Assembly (NCBI GenBank): GCA_039812765.1
Contig: JBDIBF010000097.1
Coordinates: forward strand, 1 to 9,828
Direction: 5' to 3'
DNA: 9,828 nucleotides
Source: JADJVL01 sp039812765
GTDB taxonomy: Bacteria > Acidobacteriota > Holophagae > Holophagales > Holophagaceae
The first letter of the stretch is position 1; each line of letters opens with the position of its first letter. Positions 1 to 6,222 of the stretch are shown here, piece after piece. A program made the position numbers and the translations under genes. The notes below the pieces were generated by a model. That model did not search any database and was not told where the DNA came from. It was given only the letters and a program-made list of their open reading frames with translations.

Positions 1-1
1 C

Positions 2-421
2 CTCGCCCCGCGGGTGGTGGTGGCCGGAGGTCTCACCGGGGACGCGGCGCGCAGCGAGGCCGAGGTGGGCGTGGCCTGGCTGGCGGAACGGGGGGTGGCC
101 CCCGACCGCCTCCATGCCGAGGACCGCAGCCAGCACACCCTGGAGAACCTCTTCAACGTCCGGGACCACATGCGGAGCGTCGGCTGGCGCCGTCTCCTCC
201 TGGTGAGCGACCCTCTCCACCTCGCCCGGGCCGGAGCCCTGGCCCGGGGACTCGGGCTCGAGCTCCGCTGCCTCCCGGCGCCGGGCTGCCCCCCCGCCCC
301 GGGTTCCTTGGCCTGGTGGCGGCGGGCGGCGGTGGAGGCCTTCCTCCTGCACTGGTACTACACCGGAATGGCCTACAGCCGTCTCATCCGCTCCCGGCGC
401 CAGTTGGAGCGCGTGACCTGA
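2..421 (+). CDS. YdcF/SanA/ElyC-family (DUF218) protein, 3' part only
   Basis: C-terminal portion of a DUF218-domain protein. The reading frame is open to the left edge, with codons for L-A-P-R before the first in-frame GTG at 14, so the true start lies outside the window and the GTG run at 14-22 encodes a buried beta strand (RVVVAGG) rather than a start. Visible family signatures are the strand ending in AGG, a following SEAE acidic helix start, an ED-x-SQHTLEN segment (the family's E-x-S-x-x-T-x-E-N motif), and VSDPLHLARA, which matches the family's second strand and basic helix. YdcF/SanA/ElyC proteins are linked to cell-envelope or peptidoglycan-precursor processes, but the reaction is not established. 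The tail after the domain (HWYYTGMAYSRLI) is aromatic and basic. It ends 32 nt before the next gene on the same strand and may be cotranscribed with it. Family assignment is firm; specific function is unknown. Confidence 0.85.
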   Translation, partial: LAPRVVVAGGLTGDAARSEAEVGVAWLAERGVAPDRLHAEDRSQHTLENLFNVRDHMRSVGWRRLLLVSDPLHLARAGALARGLGLELRCLPAPGCPPAPGSLAWWRRAAVEAFLLHWYYTGMAYSRLIRSRRQLERVT

Positions 422-453
422 GCCCGGGACCCCGCGGTCTCACCCGTGCGACC

Positions 454-885
454 ATGGGCCCCATGAGCCCGGATCCCATCCAGGGCGTCCCGACGGAAGC
501 GGCGGAGGTGCCCGCGATCCCCTGCGCGGGGTGCAGCATCCCCTTACCCGCGGGACAGGGCCGGGTGCAGCCCGACGGGCGGACTCTCTGCGAATCCTGC
601 CACCACCGCCGCCACCGCCAGCGGGTCTGCGCCGCCTGCGGTGCAGCCGTGCCCCGCAAGGACTGCCACCGCAATCGGAACGGGGAGTACATCTGCCGCT
701 CCTGCCAGGCCTCAGGCGTGAAGAGGACCCTGCGGGGCACCGTCCGGAGGAAGGCGCGTCCGCTGGCCCTCCGGATCCTCAACGCGCTGGTCCTCGTCGC
801 CCTGGGGCTGCTGGCGGTGCGTTTCGTGATGTCGGCCCTCCGGCAGTGGGACACGCCCGTCGCGCCGGCCCACCTGGACCGCTGA
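454..885 (+). CDS. Small double zinc-ribbon protein with C-terminal membrane anchor
   Basis: A 143-residue protein of unknown function. Two treble-clef/zinc-ribbon-like units are visible: CxxC at 24-27 paired with CxxC at 46-49, and CxxC at 59-62 paired with CxxC at 81-84, with further possible ligands H50/H51/H54 and C71/H72. A basic linker (about 88-107) leads to one hydrophobic segment at about 108-129, then a short polar tail. The expected topology is cytoplasmic zinc ribbons tethered to the inner membrane by a C-terminal anchor, as in many bacterial zinc-ribbon membrane proteins. The frame stays open upstream to 316, but that extension lies over the preceding gene and reads as low-complexity Gly/Pro. 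ATG 454 or ATG 463 is therefore the real start; neither has a clear Shine-Dalgarno sequence and I cannot separate them. It ends 9 nt before the stop of the convergent OPT gene. Protein-protein, nucleic-acid or signalling roles are all possible and the sequence does not decide. Confidence 0.72.
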   Translation: MGPMSPDPIQGVPTEAAEVPAIPCAGCSIPLPAGQGRVQPDGRTLCESCHHRRHRQRVCAACGAAVPRKDCHRNRNGEYICRSCQASGVKRTLRGTVRRKARPLALRILNALVLVALGLLAVRFVMSALRQWDTPVAPAHLDR

Positions 886-894
886 GGCCCGGGG

Positions 895-2769
895 TCAGGC
901 GCGCCTCCGCCCCGCCCGCAGCAGGAAGGCGCAGACGCCGAGCACCAGGGTCAGCGTGCCCAGCTCGCCCCAGGACCCCCCGATCCGAGGCGGCATGGAC
1001 TTGGGCGCGAGGCCGCTCACCACGAGGCCGGCCACGAGGATGCCGGCGAGGCCCTCGCCGGCCACCAGGCCCGAGGCGGCGAGGATGCCCGGGTCCCCTT
1101 CGCCCGGATCCGCCGCGCCGCGCCGGCGCTCCACCAGGGCCCGCACGCAGCCGCCCACGTAGATGGGCGCCATGGAGCTGAGGGGCAGGTAGACGCCGAT
1201 GGCGAAGGCGAGGCCCGAGACGCCGCAGAGGATGGCGCCCAGGGAGAGTCCCGCGCCGCTCAGCACCAGGCTCCAGGGCAGGGCGCCGGACAGCACGCCC
1301 TCGATGATGGTCTTCATCAGCGTCGCCTGGGGCGCGGGGATCTCCTTGGTGCCGAAGCCGAAGGCCTTCCCCATGAGGATCACCGTGGCGGCCACCGCCC
1401 AGCAGGCCACGGAGGCCCCCAGGAGCTGGCCGAACTGCTGCCGCGCCGGCGTGGCCCCCACCAGGAAGCCGGTCTTGAGGTCCTGGCTGATGTCGCCCGC
1501 CTTGGACGCGGCCACCGCCACGATGGTGCCCACGGTGAGCACCGCGGCCCGCGCCCCGCCGTCCACCCAGCCCGCGGCGGCGAAGATGGAGGCGATGCCC
1601 AGCAGCGTGACCAGGGTGATGCCCGAGGTCGGCTGGGACGAGACGCCCACGATGCCCACGATGCGCGCGGCCACCGCCACGAAGAGGACGCCGAAGACGC
1701 CCACCCCCGCGGCGCAGACCAGCCTGGGGACGAGCCCCATGCCGCCGGCGAAGATGCCGGGCACCAGGCCCGCCGCGAGCACGACCGTGGCGATGCCCCC
1801 CAGCACGAAGGCTCCGGGCAGGTCGCGGTCCCGGTCGCCCTCCGCGGCCGCCTCCGGGCCCTTCGACTTCAGGCCGCGGGCCACGGCAGCGAAGGCGCCG
1901 GCCATGGTGGGCAGGCCTTTCAGCACCGTGAGGATGCCGGCGGTGGCCACGGCCCCGGCGCCGATGTAGCGCACGTACTTGCTCCAGATGGCGCCGCCGT
2001 CCATCTGGCTGACGAGCTTCACCGTCTCGGGATAGAGAGGCGCCGCGAGCTGGGCGCCGAAGAAGCTGATGAGGGGGATGAGCACCAGGGAGGAGATCAG
2101 GGCGCCGCTCACGATGACCCCGGACTGGCGGTAGCCCAGGATGTAGCCCACCGCGATGAGCGCCGGGGCCAGCTCCAGGGCCAGGGAGCCGTTGGGAAGG
2201 AGGCGGGCGAGGCTGAGGCTCATCTCCGGCGGCACCAGGAAGAGCAGGGAGACGAGGAGCTTGACGGCGGCGCCCACGGCCATCCCGCGGAAGATCCACA
2301 CGCCTTGGCTGGAGCCTTCGGCGGTGGCGCGGAGCACCTCGGCGCAGGCGGTGCCTTCGGGGTAGGGCAGCTCGTCGTGGGACTGCACGATGAGCAGTCG
2401 GCGCAGGGGGATCATCGCGGAGAGCCCCAGCACCGCGCCCAGGAAGCAGAGCGCCACCACCTGGAGGTAGGGCGGCGCCATCCCCCAGAGGAACAGCGCG
2501 GGGATGGTGAAGATGGTGCCGGTGGCCAGCGACGTGGAGGCCGAGCCGATGGTCTGGGAGAGGTTGGCCTCGAGGATCGTGCCCTTCGTCCGGAAGGCCT
2601 TGAAGAGCGCCACCGTCAGCACCGCGGCGGGGATGGACGCCGCCACCGTGAGGCCCACCCGCAGGCCGATGTAGGCGTTGGCGGCGCCGAAGACCACGCC
2701 CAGGCCCAGGCCCGCCAGCACGGCCTTGAGGGTGAGTTCCGCCACCGGGGTCGGGGCTGGGGTTTCCAT
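895..2769 (-). CDS. OPT-family oligopeptide transporter
   Basis: A 624-residue polytopic inner-membrane protein of the oligopeptide transporter (OPT) family, bacterial branch, which by analogy imports small peptides or related solutes by proton coupling. Diagnostic segments in order are NAYIGLRVGLT (31-41), ANLSQTIGSASTSL (68-81), YPEGTACAEVL (136-146), GDISQDLKTG (425-434) followed by GATPARQQ (438-445), and GVYLPLSSMAPIYVGG (525-540). Hydrophobic segments run throughout, with a charged cytosolic-type loop at about 298-317 (KSKGPEAAAEGDRDRD) and another at about 547-560. The length is normal for this branch (roughly 600-670). The frame is open to 2883, but the extra residues are Arg/Pro-rich and non-membrane-like. 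ATG at 2769 is chosen because GGAG sits 4 nt upstream and the protein then starts just before the first helix, as in relatives. It is divergent from the MFS gene across a 95-bp spacer. Substrate is not readable from sequence; some bacterial OPT proteins may carry metal chelates or other compounds instead of peptides. Confidence 0.93.
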   Translation of the reverse strand: METPAPTPVAELTLKAVLAGLGLGVVFGAANAYIGLRVGLTVAASIPAAVLTVALFKAFRTKGTILEANLSQTIGSASTSLATGTIFTIPALFLWGMAPPYLQVVALCFLGAVLGLSAMIPLRRLLIVQSHDELPYPEGTACAEVLRATAEGSSQGVWIFRGMAVGAAVKLLVSLLFLVPPEMSLSLARLLPNGSLALELAPALIAVGYILGYRQSGVIVSGALISSLVLIPLISFFGAQLAAPLYPETVKLVSQMDGGAIWSKYVRYIGAGAVATAGILTVLKGLPTMAGAFAAVARGLKSKGPEAAAEGDRDRDLPGAFVLGGIATVVLAAGLVPGIFAGGMGLVPRLVCAAGVGVFGVLFVAVAARIVGIVGVSSQPTSGITLVTLLGIASIFAAAGWVDGGARAAVLTVGTIVAVAASKAGDISQDLKTGFLVGATPARQQFGQLLGASVACWAVAATVILMGKAFGFGTKEIPAPQATLMKTIIEGVLSGALPWSLVLSGAGLSLGAILCGVSGLAFAIGVYLPLSSMAPIYVGGCVRALVERRRGAADPGEGDPGILAASGLVAGEGLAGILVAGLVVSGLAPKSMPPRIGGSWGELGTLTLVLGVCAFLLRAGRRRA

Positions 2770-2791
2770 GGGCGCTCCGCGGGGATGGGGA

Positions 2792-2797
2792 ACGCTA
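2792..2797 (-). promoter_or_regulatory. Candidate -10 box of the OPT gene
   Basis: On the minus strand the spacer reads GGTAGCGT, giving TAGCGT as a TAnnnT-type -10 box. Transcription would start near 2785, leaving about 16 nt of leader that includes the GGAG ribosome-binding site before ATG 2769. The same octamer precedes the aldolase gene at 7817-7824. I cannot see a convincing -35 element. This is a pattern call only. Confidence 0.4.
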
Positions 2798-2838
2798 CCA
2801 CGGGGGCGGAATCGGGGCGGCGGTCCGCGGCCGGGCCC

Positions 2839-2844
2839 TACACT
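2839..2844 (+). promoter_or_regulatory. Candidate -10 box (TACACT) of the MFS-rsmI operon
   Basis: TACACT matches the TAnnnT -10 pattern and stands out in otherwise GC-only spacer DNA. A start near 2851 would give a leader of about 14 nt holding the purine-rich GGAAGG (2856-2861), which lies 3 nt before ATG 2865. No good -35 hexamer is visible 17 bp upstream, so an activator or an extended contact may be needed if this is the true promoter. Confidence 0.45.
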
Positions 2845-2864
2845 GGTCCTTTCCCGGAAGGCCC

Positions 2865-4151
2865 ATGACCGCCGAGACCGCACCCAAGCCCCCGCCGCCG
2901 GCTTCCGTCCGCTGGACCGTGCTGGTCCTCGTGAGCCTCGCCCTCTTCGGCAACTACTACGCCTACGACGCCATCGGGCCCCTGGCGGACCACCTCCAGA
3001 AGCTCCTGGGTTTCACCGACACCCAGCTCGGCACCCTCAACGCGATCTACAGCTTTCCCAACATCATCATGGTCCTCGTGGGCGGGATCATCGTGGACCG
3101 CCTGGGCACGCGGCGCTCCACGGTGCTCTTCGCCGCCGTGTGCTGCCTCGGCGCGGTGGTGACCGCCGCCTCGCCCAGCTTCAAGGTGATGGCGACGGGA
3201 AGGCTGCTCTACGGCCTCGGGGCGGAGTCCATGATCGTGGCCATCACCGTGGCCATCGGCCAGTGGTTCGTGGGCCGCCAGCTGGGCTTCGCCTTCGGGC
3301 TCAATCTCAGCATCGCCCGGGCGGGCTCGTGGATGGCCGACCTGTCGCCCTCCTGGGCGAAGGGCTTCTATGCGGCGGGCTGGCAGCCGCCCCTCTGGTT
3401 GGCGGCGGCGCTGGCGGGCACGGCCCTGGCCTGCTCCGTGGCCTACTTCCTGGTGGAGCGCGCCGCGGCCTCCAAGTACGACCTCGCCGCCGCCGAACCC
3501 ACAGAGCGCATCGTATGGGGCGACCTGGTGAAGTTCGACCGCTCGCTGTGGTGGGTGATCCTCCTCTGCGTCGCGTTCTATTCGGTGGTCTTCCCTTTCC
3601 GGTCCACCTTCGCCATCAAGTACTTCCAGCACGCCCACGGCCTCAGCCTGGAGGCCGCCGGCGCCATGAACAGCCACGTCTTCTTCGCCGCCATCTTCGC
3701 CACGCCGGCCTTCGGCCTGCTGGTGGACCGGACCGGCCACCGCGCCCTTTTCATGGCGGCGGGCTCCCTGCTGCTCTTCGCCGTCTTCCCGCTGCTGATC
3801 TACACCCGGGCCAGCCTCTGGTGGTCCACGGTGCTCATCGGCATCGCCTTCTCCCTGGTTCCGGCGGTGCTGTGGCCCGCGGTGCCCTACCTCGTCGAGC
3901 CCCAGCGCCTGGGCACGGCCTATGGCCTCATGACCATGCTGCAGAACGTCGGGATGATGGTGTGCAACCTGGCGGCGGGCGCCCTCAACGACGCGGCGAA
4001 GGCCGGCGAGGCGAATCCGGCGGGCTACCGGCCCATGCTGTGGATGTTCGCGCTGTTGAGCCTCGCGGGCTTCGTCTTCGCGTGGCTGCTGCGGCTGCGG
4101 GAGACGGGGCCCCTGGGGCACGGGCTGGAACGCCCGAAGCCCGGGATCTGA
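2865..4151 (+). CDS. MFS transporter, MFSD1-like (probable dipeptide carrier)
   Basis: A 428-residue, 12-helix major facilitator. The loop 2-3 signature is GGIIVDRLGTR (73-83). Beyond general MFS features it resembles animal MFSD1 as I recall that sequence: GRLLYGLGAES (112-122), a WFVGRQLGFAFGLNLSIAR stretch (134-152), SLWWVILLCVAFYSVVFPF (227-245), FGLLVDRTG (283-291), and LWPAVPYLVEP (336-346) followed by LGTAYG (349-354). The charged residues E121 and R152 lie inside the N-terminal bundle at places conserved with MFSD1, which suggests they contact the charged termini of the substrate (inference). Mammalian MFSD1 is reported as a lysosomal dipeptide transporter; peptide transport is therefore the best guess here, supported by the divergent OPT gene. 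The start at ATG 2865 has GGAAGG close upstream. The stop is 9 nt from rsmI, and the end of this gene (TGAGG) supplies rsmI's ribosome-binding site, indicating translational coupling. Substrate and direction remain unproven. Confidence 0.85.
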   Translation: MTAETAPKPPPPASVRWTVLVLVSLALFGNYYAYDAIGPLADHLQKLLGFTDTQLGTLNAIYSFPNIIMVLVGGIIVDRLGTRRSTVLFAAVCCLGAVVTAASPSFKVMATGRLLYGLGAESMIVAITVAIGQWFVGRQLGFAFGLNLSIARAGSWMADLSPSWAKGFYAAGWQPPLWLAAALAGTALACSVAYFLVERAAASKYDLAAAEPTERIVWGDLVKFDRSLWWVILLCVAFYSVVFPFRSTFAIKYFQHAHGLSLEAAGAMNSHVFFAAIFATPAFGLLVDRTGHRALFMAAGSLLLFAVFPLLIYTRASLWWSTVLIGIAFSLVPAVLWPAVPYLVEPQRLGTAYGLMTMLQNVGMMVCNLAAGALNDAAKAGEANPAGYRPMLWMFALLSLAGFVFAWLLRLRETGPLGHGLERPKPGI

Positions 4152-4160
4152 GGCGCGACC

Positions 4161-5012
4161 ATGGCCGGCCACCTCATCCTCGTTCCCACGCCGATCGGCA
4201 ACCTGGGCGACCTCACCCACCGCGCGGTGGAGGCCCTGGAGACCTGCGACCTGGTGGCCTGCGAGGACACCCGCCGCACCGGCGGCCTGCTGGCCCACCT
4301 GGGCATCGAGAAGCCGCTGCAGCGCTTCGACGACCACGCCTCGGAGGAGGCCTTCGCCCGCGTCGGCGCCGCCCTCGCGTCCGGGCTGACCGTGGCGTAC
4401 TGCAGCGACGCCGGCATGCCGGGCATCAACGACCCCGGCTTCGAGATCGCGCGCCTGGCCCGGGAGGCCGGAGCGCAGGTCACCGTGCTGCCCGGCGCCT
4501 CGGCGGTGCTGCTGGCGGTGGTGGCCTCGGGCCTGCCCTGCCACGCCTTCTCCTTCCTCGGCTACCTGCCCTCCAAGGGCGAGGCGAGGCGCGCCTTCCT
4601 CCGGTCCATCGCCGCCCGGGAGGAGACCACGGTGGTCTTCGAGACGCCCCACCGCATCCATGAGGTGCTCGACGAGCTCCACGACCTCATGCCCGAGCGC
4701 GAGATCGCCCTCGGCCGCGAGCTGACCAAGCTCCACGAGTCCTGGTACCGGGGCACCCCGGCCGACGTGCGCGCGGCCCTCGGCTCGGAGTCCCGGGGCG
4801 AGATGGTCCTCGTGATCGCCGGGGCGGACGCCAAGCGCACGGTCTCGGAGGCCGCCGCCGACTTCGACGGCGAGACCCTGCCGGACTGGGCCCTGCGCTT
4901 CCTGGACGCGGCGCGGGATGGCGGACTGACCCTCCGGGAGGCCGTGAAGCCCCTGGCCCGGCACCTGGGGGTGAACGCCTCGGACCTCTACCGGCTGGCC
5001 TCCCGGCGCTGA
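4161..5012 (+). CDS. rsmI: 16S rRNA (cytidine(1402)-2'-O)-methyltransferase RsmI
   Basis: RsmI uses S-adenosylmethionine to methylate the 2'-OH of C1402 in the 16S rRNA decoding centre, acting on the assembled 30S subunit. The 283-residue length is typical. Motifs of the tetrapyrrole-methylase fold are all present: PTPIGNLGD (9-17), ACEDTRRT (33-40), SDAGMPGINDPG (82-93), LPGASA (110-115), FLGYLP (132-137), FETPHRI (160-166), and GRELTKLHE (185-193) followed by GEMVLVIAG (213-221). Two substitutions from the common SDAGTPGISDPG are visible (T to M at residue 86, S to N at residue 90). A C-terminal helical domain covers about 230-283 (a DWALRFLDAARDGG-type bundle ending in NASDLYRLA), as in relatives. 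The ATG at 4161 is preceded by GAGG overlapping the stop of the MFS gene, so the two are probably translationally coupled. Linkage of rsmI to a peptide carrier is not a known functional pairing; it may simply share the transcript. Confidence 0.96.
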   Translation: MAGHLILVPTPIGNLGDLTHRAVEALETCDLVACEDTRRTGGLLAHLGIEKPLQRFDDHASEEAFARVGAALASGLTVAYCSDAGMPGINDPGFEIARLAREAGAQVTVLPGASAVLLAVVASGLPCHAFSFLGYLPSKGEARRAFLRSIAAREETTVVFETPHRIHEVLDELHDLMPEREIALGRELTKLHESWYRGTPADVRAALGSESRGEMVLVIAGADAKRTVSEAAADFDGETLPDWALRFLDAARDGGLTLREAVKPLARHLGVNASDLYRLASRR

Positions 5013-5048
5013 AGGCCGGTGACGGCGCGGCGCGCCGGGCGGATCATG

Positions 5049-5058
5049 GGAGGGGAGG
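5049..5058 (+). promoter_or_regulatory. Strong Shine-Dalgarno that decides the SRPBCC start
   Basis: GGAGGGGAGG lies 5 nt before GTG 5064 and is the best ribosome-binding site in the window. It falls inside the coding sequence that would be used if translation began at ATG 5046, so it favours GTG 5064 as the real start. ATG 5046 itself has only a weak GGGCGG upstream. Confidence 0.6.
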
Positions 5059-5063
5059 CCCCC

Positions 5064-5603
5064 GTGCACGTCGCCTGGATCGTCCTGCTGGCCGTCGTCG
5101 GGACCCTGCTGGCCGTGGTTGTCCTGCTGGGGGTCGCGGGCGTCTTCCTGCCCCGGGAGCACCGCGCCGCGCGGTCCCTCCGCCTCCGGGCCACGCCCCC
5201 GGTGAAGGTCTGGGAGGCGATCTCGGACCACGCCCGGGATCCCGCGTGGCGGCGGGACGTGAAGGCCGTGGCGCGGCTCGAGGACCACCAGGGGCGGCCC
5301 GTGTGGCAGGAGACCGCGCGCAACGGCCAGGCCATGAGCTTCGAGACCCTCGAGTCGGTCCCGGAACGGCTCCTGGTGCGGCGCGTCCTCGAGGCCGGCG
5401 GGCCCTTCGGCGGGACGTGGACCTATCAGCTCAGCGCGGAGGGCGCGGGGACGCGGATCACGATCACGGAGGACGGCTGGATCGCCAATCCGGTCTTCCG
5501 CGGCATGGCCCGGTATCTCATCGGGCACACCCGCAGCCTGGAGCGCTACCTCCAGGACCTGGCCCGGCGCTTCGGCGAACCCGGCTGGCCGGAACCCGTC
5601 TGA
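5064..5603 (+). CDS. Membrane-anchored SRPBCC (polyketide-cyclase/START-like) protein
   Basis: A 179-residue protein with one N-terminal transmembrane segment (about residues 3-25, Val/Leu-rich) followed by an SRPBCC-type helix-grip domain (about 36-170). Visible domain features are RSLRLRATPPVKVWEAISD at 37-55 (first strand plus the helix that opens such domains), W62-R-R-D-V and a following V-A-R-L strand, a central GTWTYQLSAEG segment (117-127), RITITEDG (131-138), and a long C-terminal helix (146-170) that closes the pocket. SRPBCC domains bind hydrophobic ligands; no catalytic residue can be named. The start could also be ATG 5046 or GTG 5019; GTG 5064 is chosen for its strong ribosome-binding site and because it puts the membrane helix at the very N-terminus. 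It lies 51 nt after rsmI and its stop is one base from the next gene, so it is probably in the same operon as the two downstream membrane proteins. A lipid-related role is possible but is inference. Confidence 0.8.
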   Translation: MHVAWIVLLAVVGTLLAVVVLLGVAGVFLPREHRAARSLRLRATPPVKVWEAISDHARDPAWRRDVKAVARLEDHQGRPVWQETARNGQAMSFETLESVPERLLVRRVLEAGGPFGGTWTYQLSAEGAGTRITITEDGWIANPVFRGMARYLIGHTRSLERYLQDLARRFGEPGWPEPV

Positions 5604-5604
5604 C

Positions 5605-6222
5605 ATGGGTGCCTATGTCCCCACGCCGGCGGACCGCCGCCGGCACCTCATCCTGGCGGCCCTGGGCGCCGCGGCCTTCGCCGTGCACACCCTCCTGAAG
5701 GTGCGGGACGGGCTCTTGCCGGAGCTGCTCTGGGGCTGCAACGTCTCGGACGTGGCCCTCATCCTGGGCTTCGCCTTCGAATGGCCCCGGGTGGTGGGCG
5801 CCGCCTTCGTGTGGCGCGTGGCCCTCGGAGAGCCCGGCTTTCTGGCGGGCCTGGGCAGCGGAGGGCGCTACGCCTGGACCTCGGCCCTGGTGCACCTCGT
5901 GCCCACGGTGCTGGCGGCCTTCTACCTGCGGCGCTCCGGGCTCCCCCGGGGCAGCGCCGCCTGGGCCCTGGCGGTGTCCCTGGCCCTGGTCCCCCTCAGC
6001 CGCGCCTGGACGCCGCCGGACCTCAACGTGAACTTCGCCCACCGCCGCCTGCCATACCTCGCCGAGCGGTTCCCCGGGCGGTGGTCCTATCGGTTCGTGT
6101 CCGTGCTGCTGGCCGGCGCGGCCCTGGCGCTGGTGGAGGCCGTCGGCGGAAGGTCCCTGGGGCGGGGGACTGAACCCGGGTCGAAGGAAGACCGTAGGGC
6201 TCCCCATGAACCCCGCGCCTGA
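5605..6222 (+). CDS. Uncharacterised integral membrane protein, paralogue A of a tandem pair
   Basis: A 205-residue polytopic membrane protein of a family I do not recognise by name. Hydrophobic segments are at about 13-31, 47-60, 63-86, 92-109, 116-131 and 162-180. The conserved signatures shared with the next gene are PELLWGCNV (39-47), VGxAF and GEP near 63-78, WTSxxxHxVPT (91-101), RRxGLPR (109-115), LALVPLS (126-132), TPPxLNVNxAHxRL (136-149) and RFPGxWSYR (155-163). By hand count the two core regions align without any gap and are about 55% identical. Cys45 and His97 are invariant in the pair. The C-terminal 25 residues (after about 180) are polar and unconserved; they run 17 nt into the next gene. 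ATG 5605 is one base after the upstream stop, suggesting coupling. A very distant resemblance to the TMEM164/YwaF acyltransferase-like family is discussed in the findings but is not strong enough to name it. Confidence 0.8.
   Translation: MGAYVPTPADRRRHLILAALGAAAFAVHTLLKVRDGLLPELLWGCNVSDVALILGFAFEWPRVVGAAFVWRVALGEPGFLAGLGSGGRYAWTSALVHLVPTVLAAFYLRRSGLPRGSAAWALAVSLALVPLSRAWTPPDLNVNFAHRRLPYLAERFPGRWSYRFVSVLLAGAALALVEAVGGRSLGRGTEPGSKEDRRAPHEPRA

Noticed and set aside
779..2299. A 506-codon minus-strand frame over the OPT gene
   Set aside because: Arg/Gly/Pro low-complexity translation out of frame with the OPT gene, whose motifs are continuous in the other frame.
2678..4663. A 661-codon plus-strand frame across the MFS gene and rsmI
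   Set aside because: It crosses two genes with recognisable motifs and reads as Arg/Pro/Gly-rich sequence; it is a frame-shadow.
2838..5606. A 922-codon open frame on the minus strand
   Set aside because: It lies antisense to the MFS gene, rsmI and the SRPBCC gene, all with clear family motifs. The translation is His/Gly/Arg/Glu-rich with no fold-like pattern, the usual shadow of GC-rich third positions.
6170..6205. A separate promoter just before paralogue B (TAGGGCT near the ATG)
   Set aside because: The box does not fit TAnnnT and the gene overlaps its upstream neighbour, so translation from the operon transcript is more likely.
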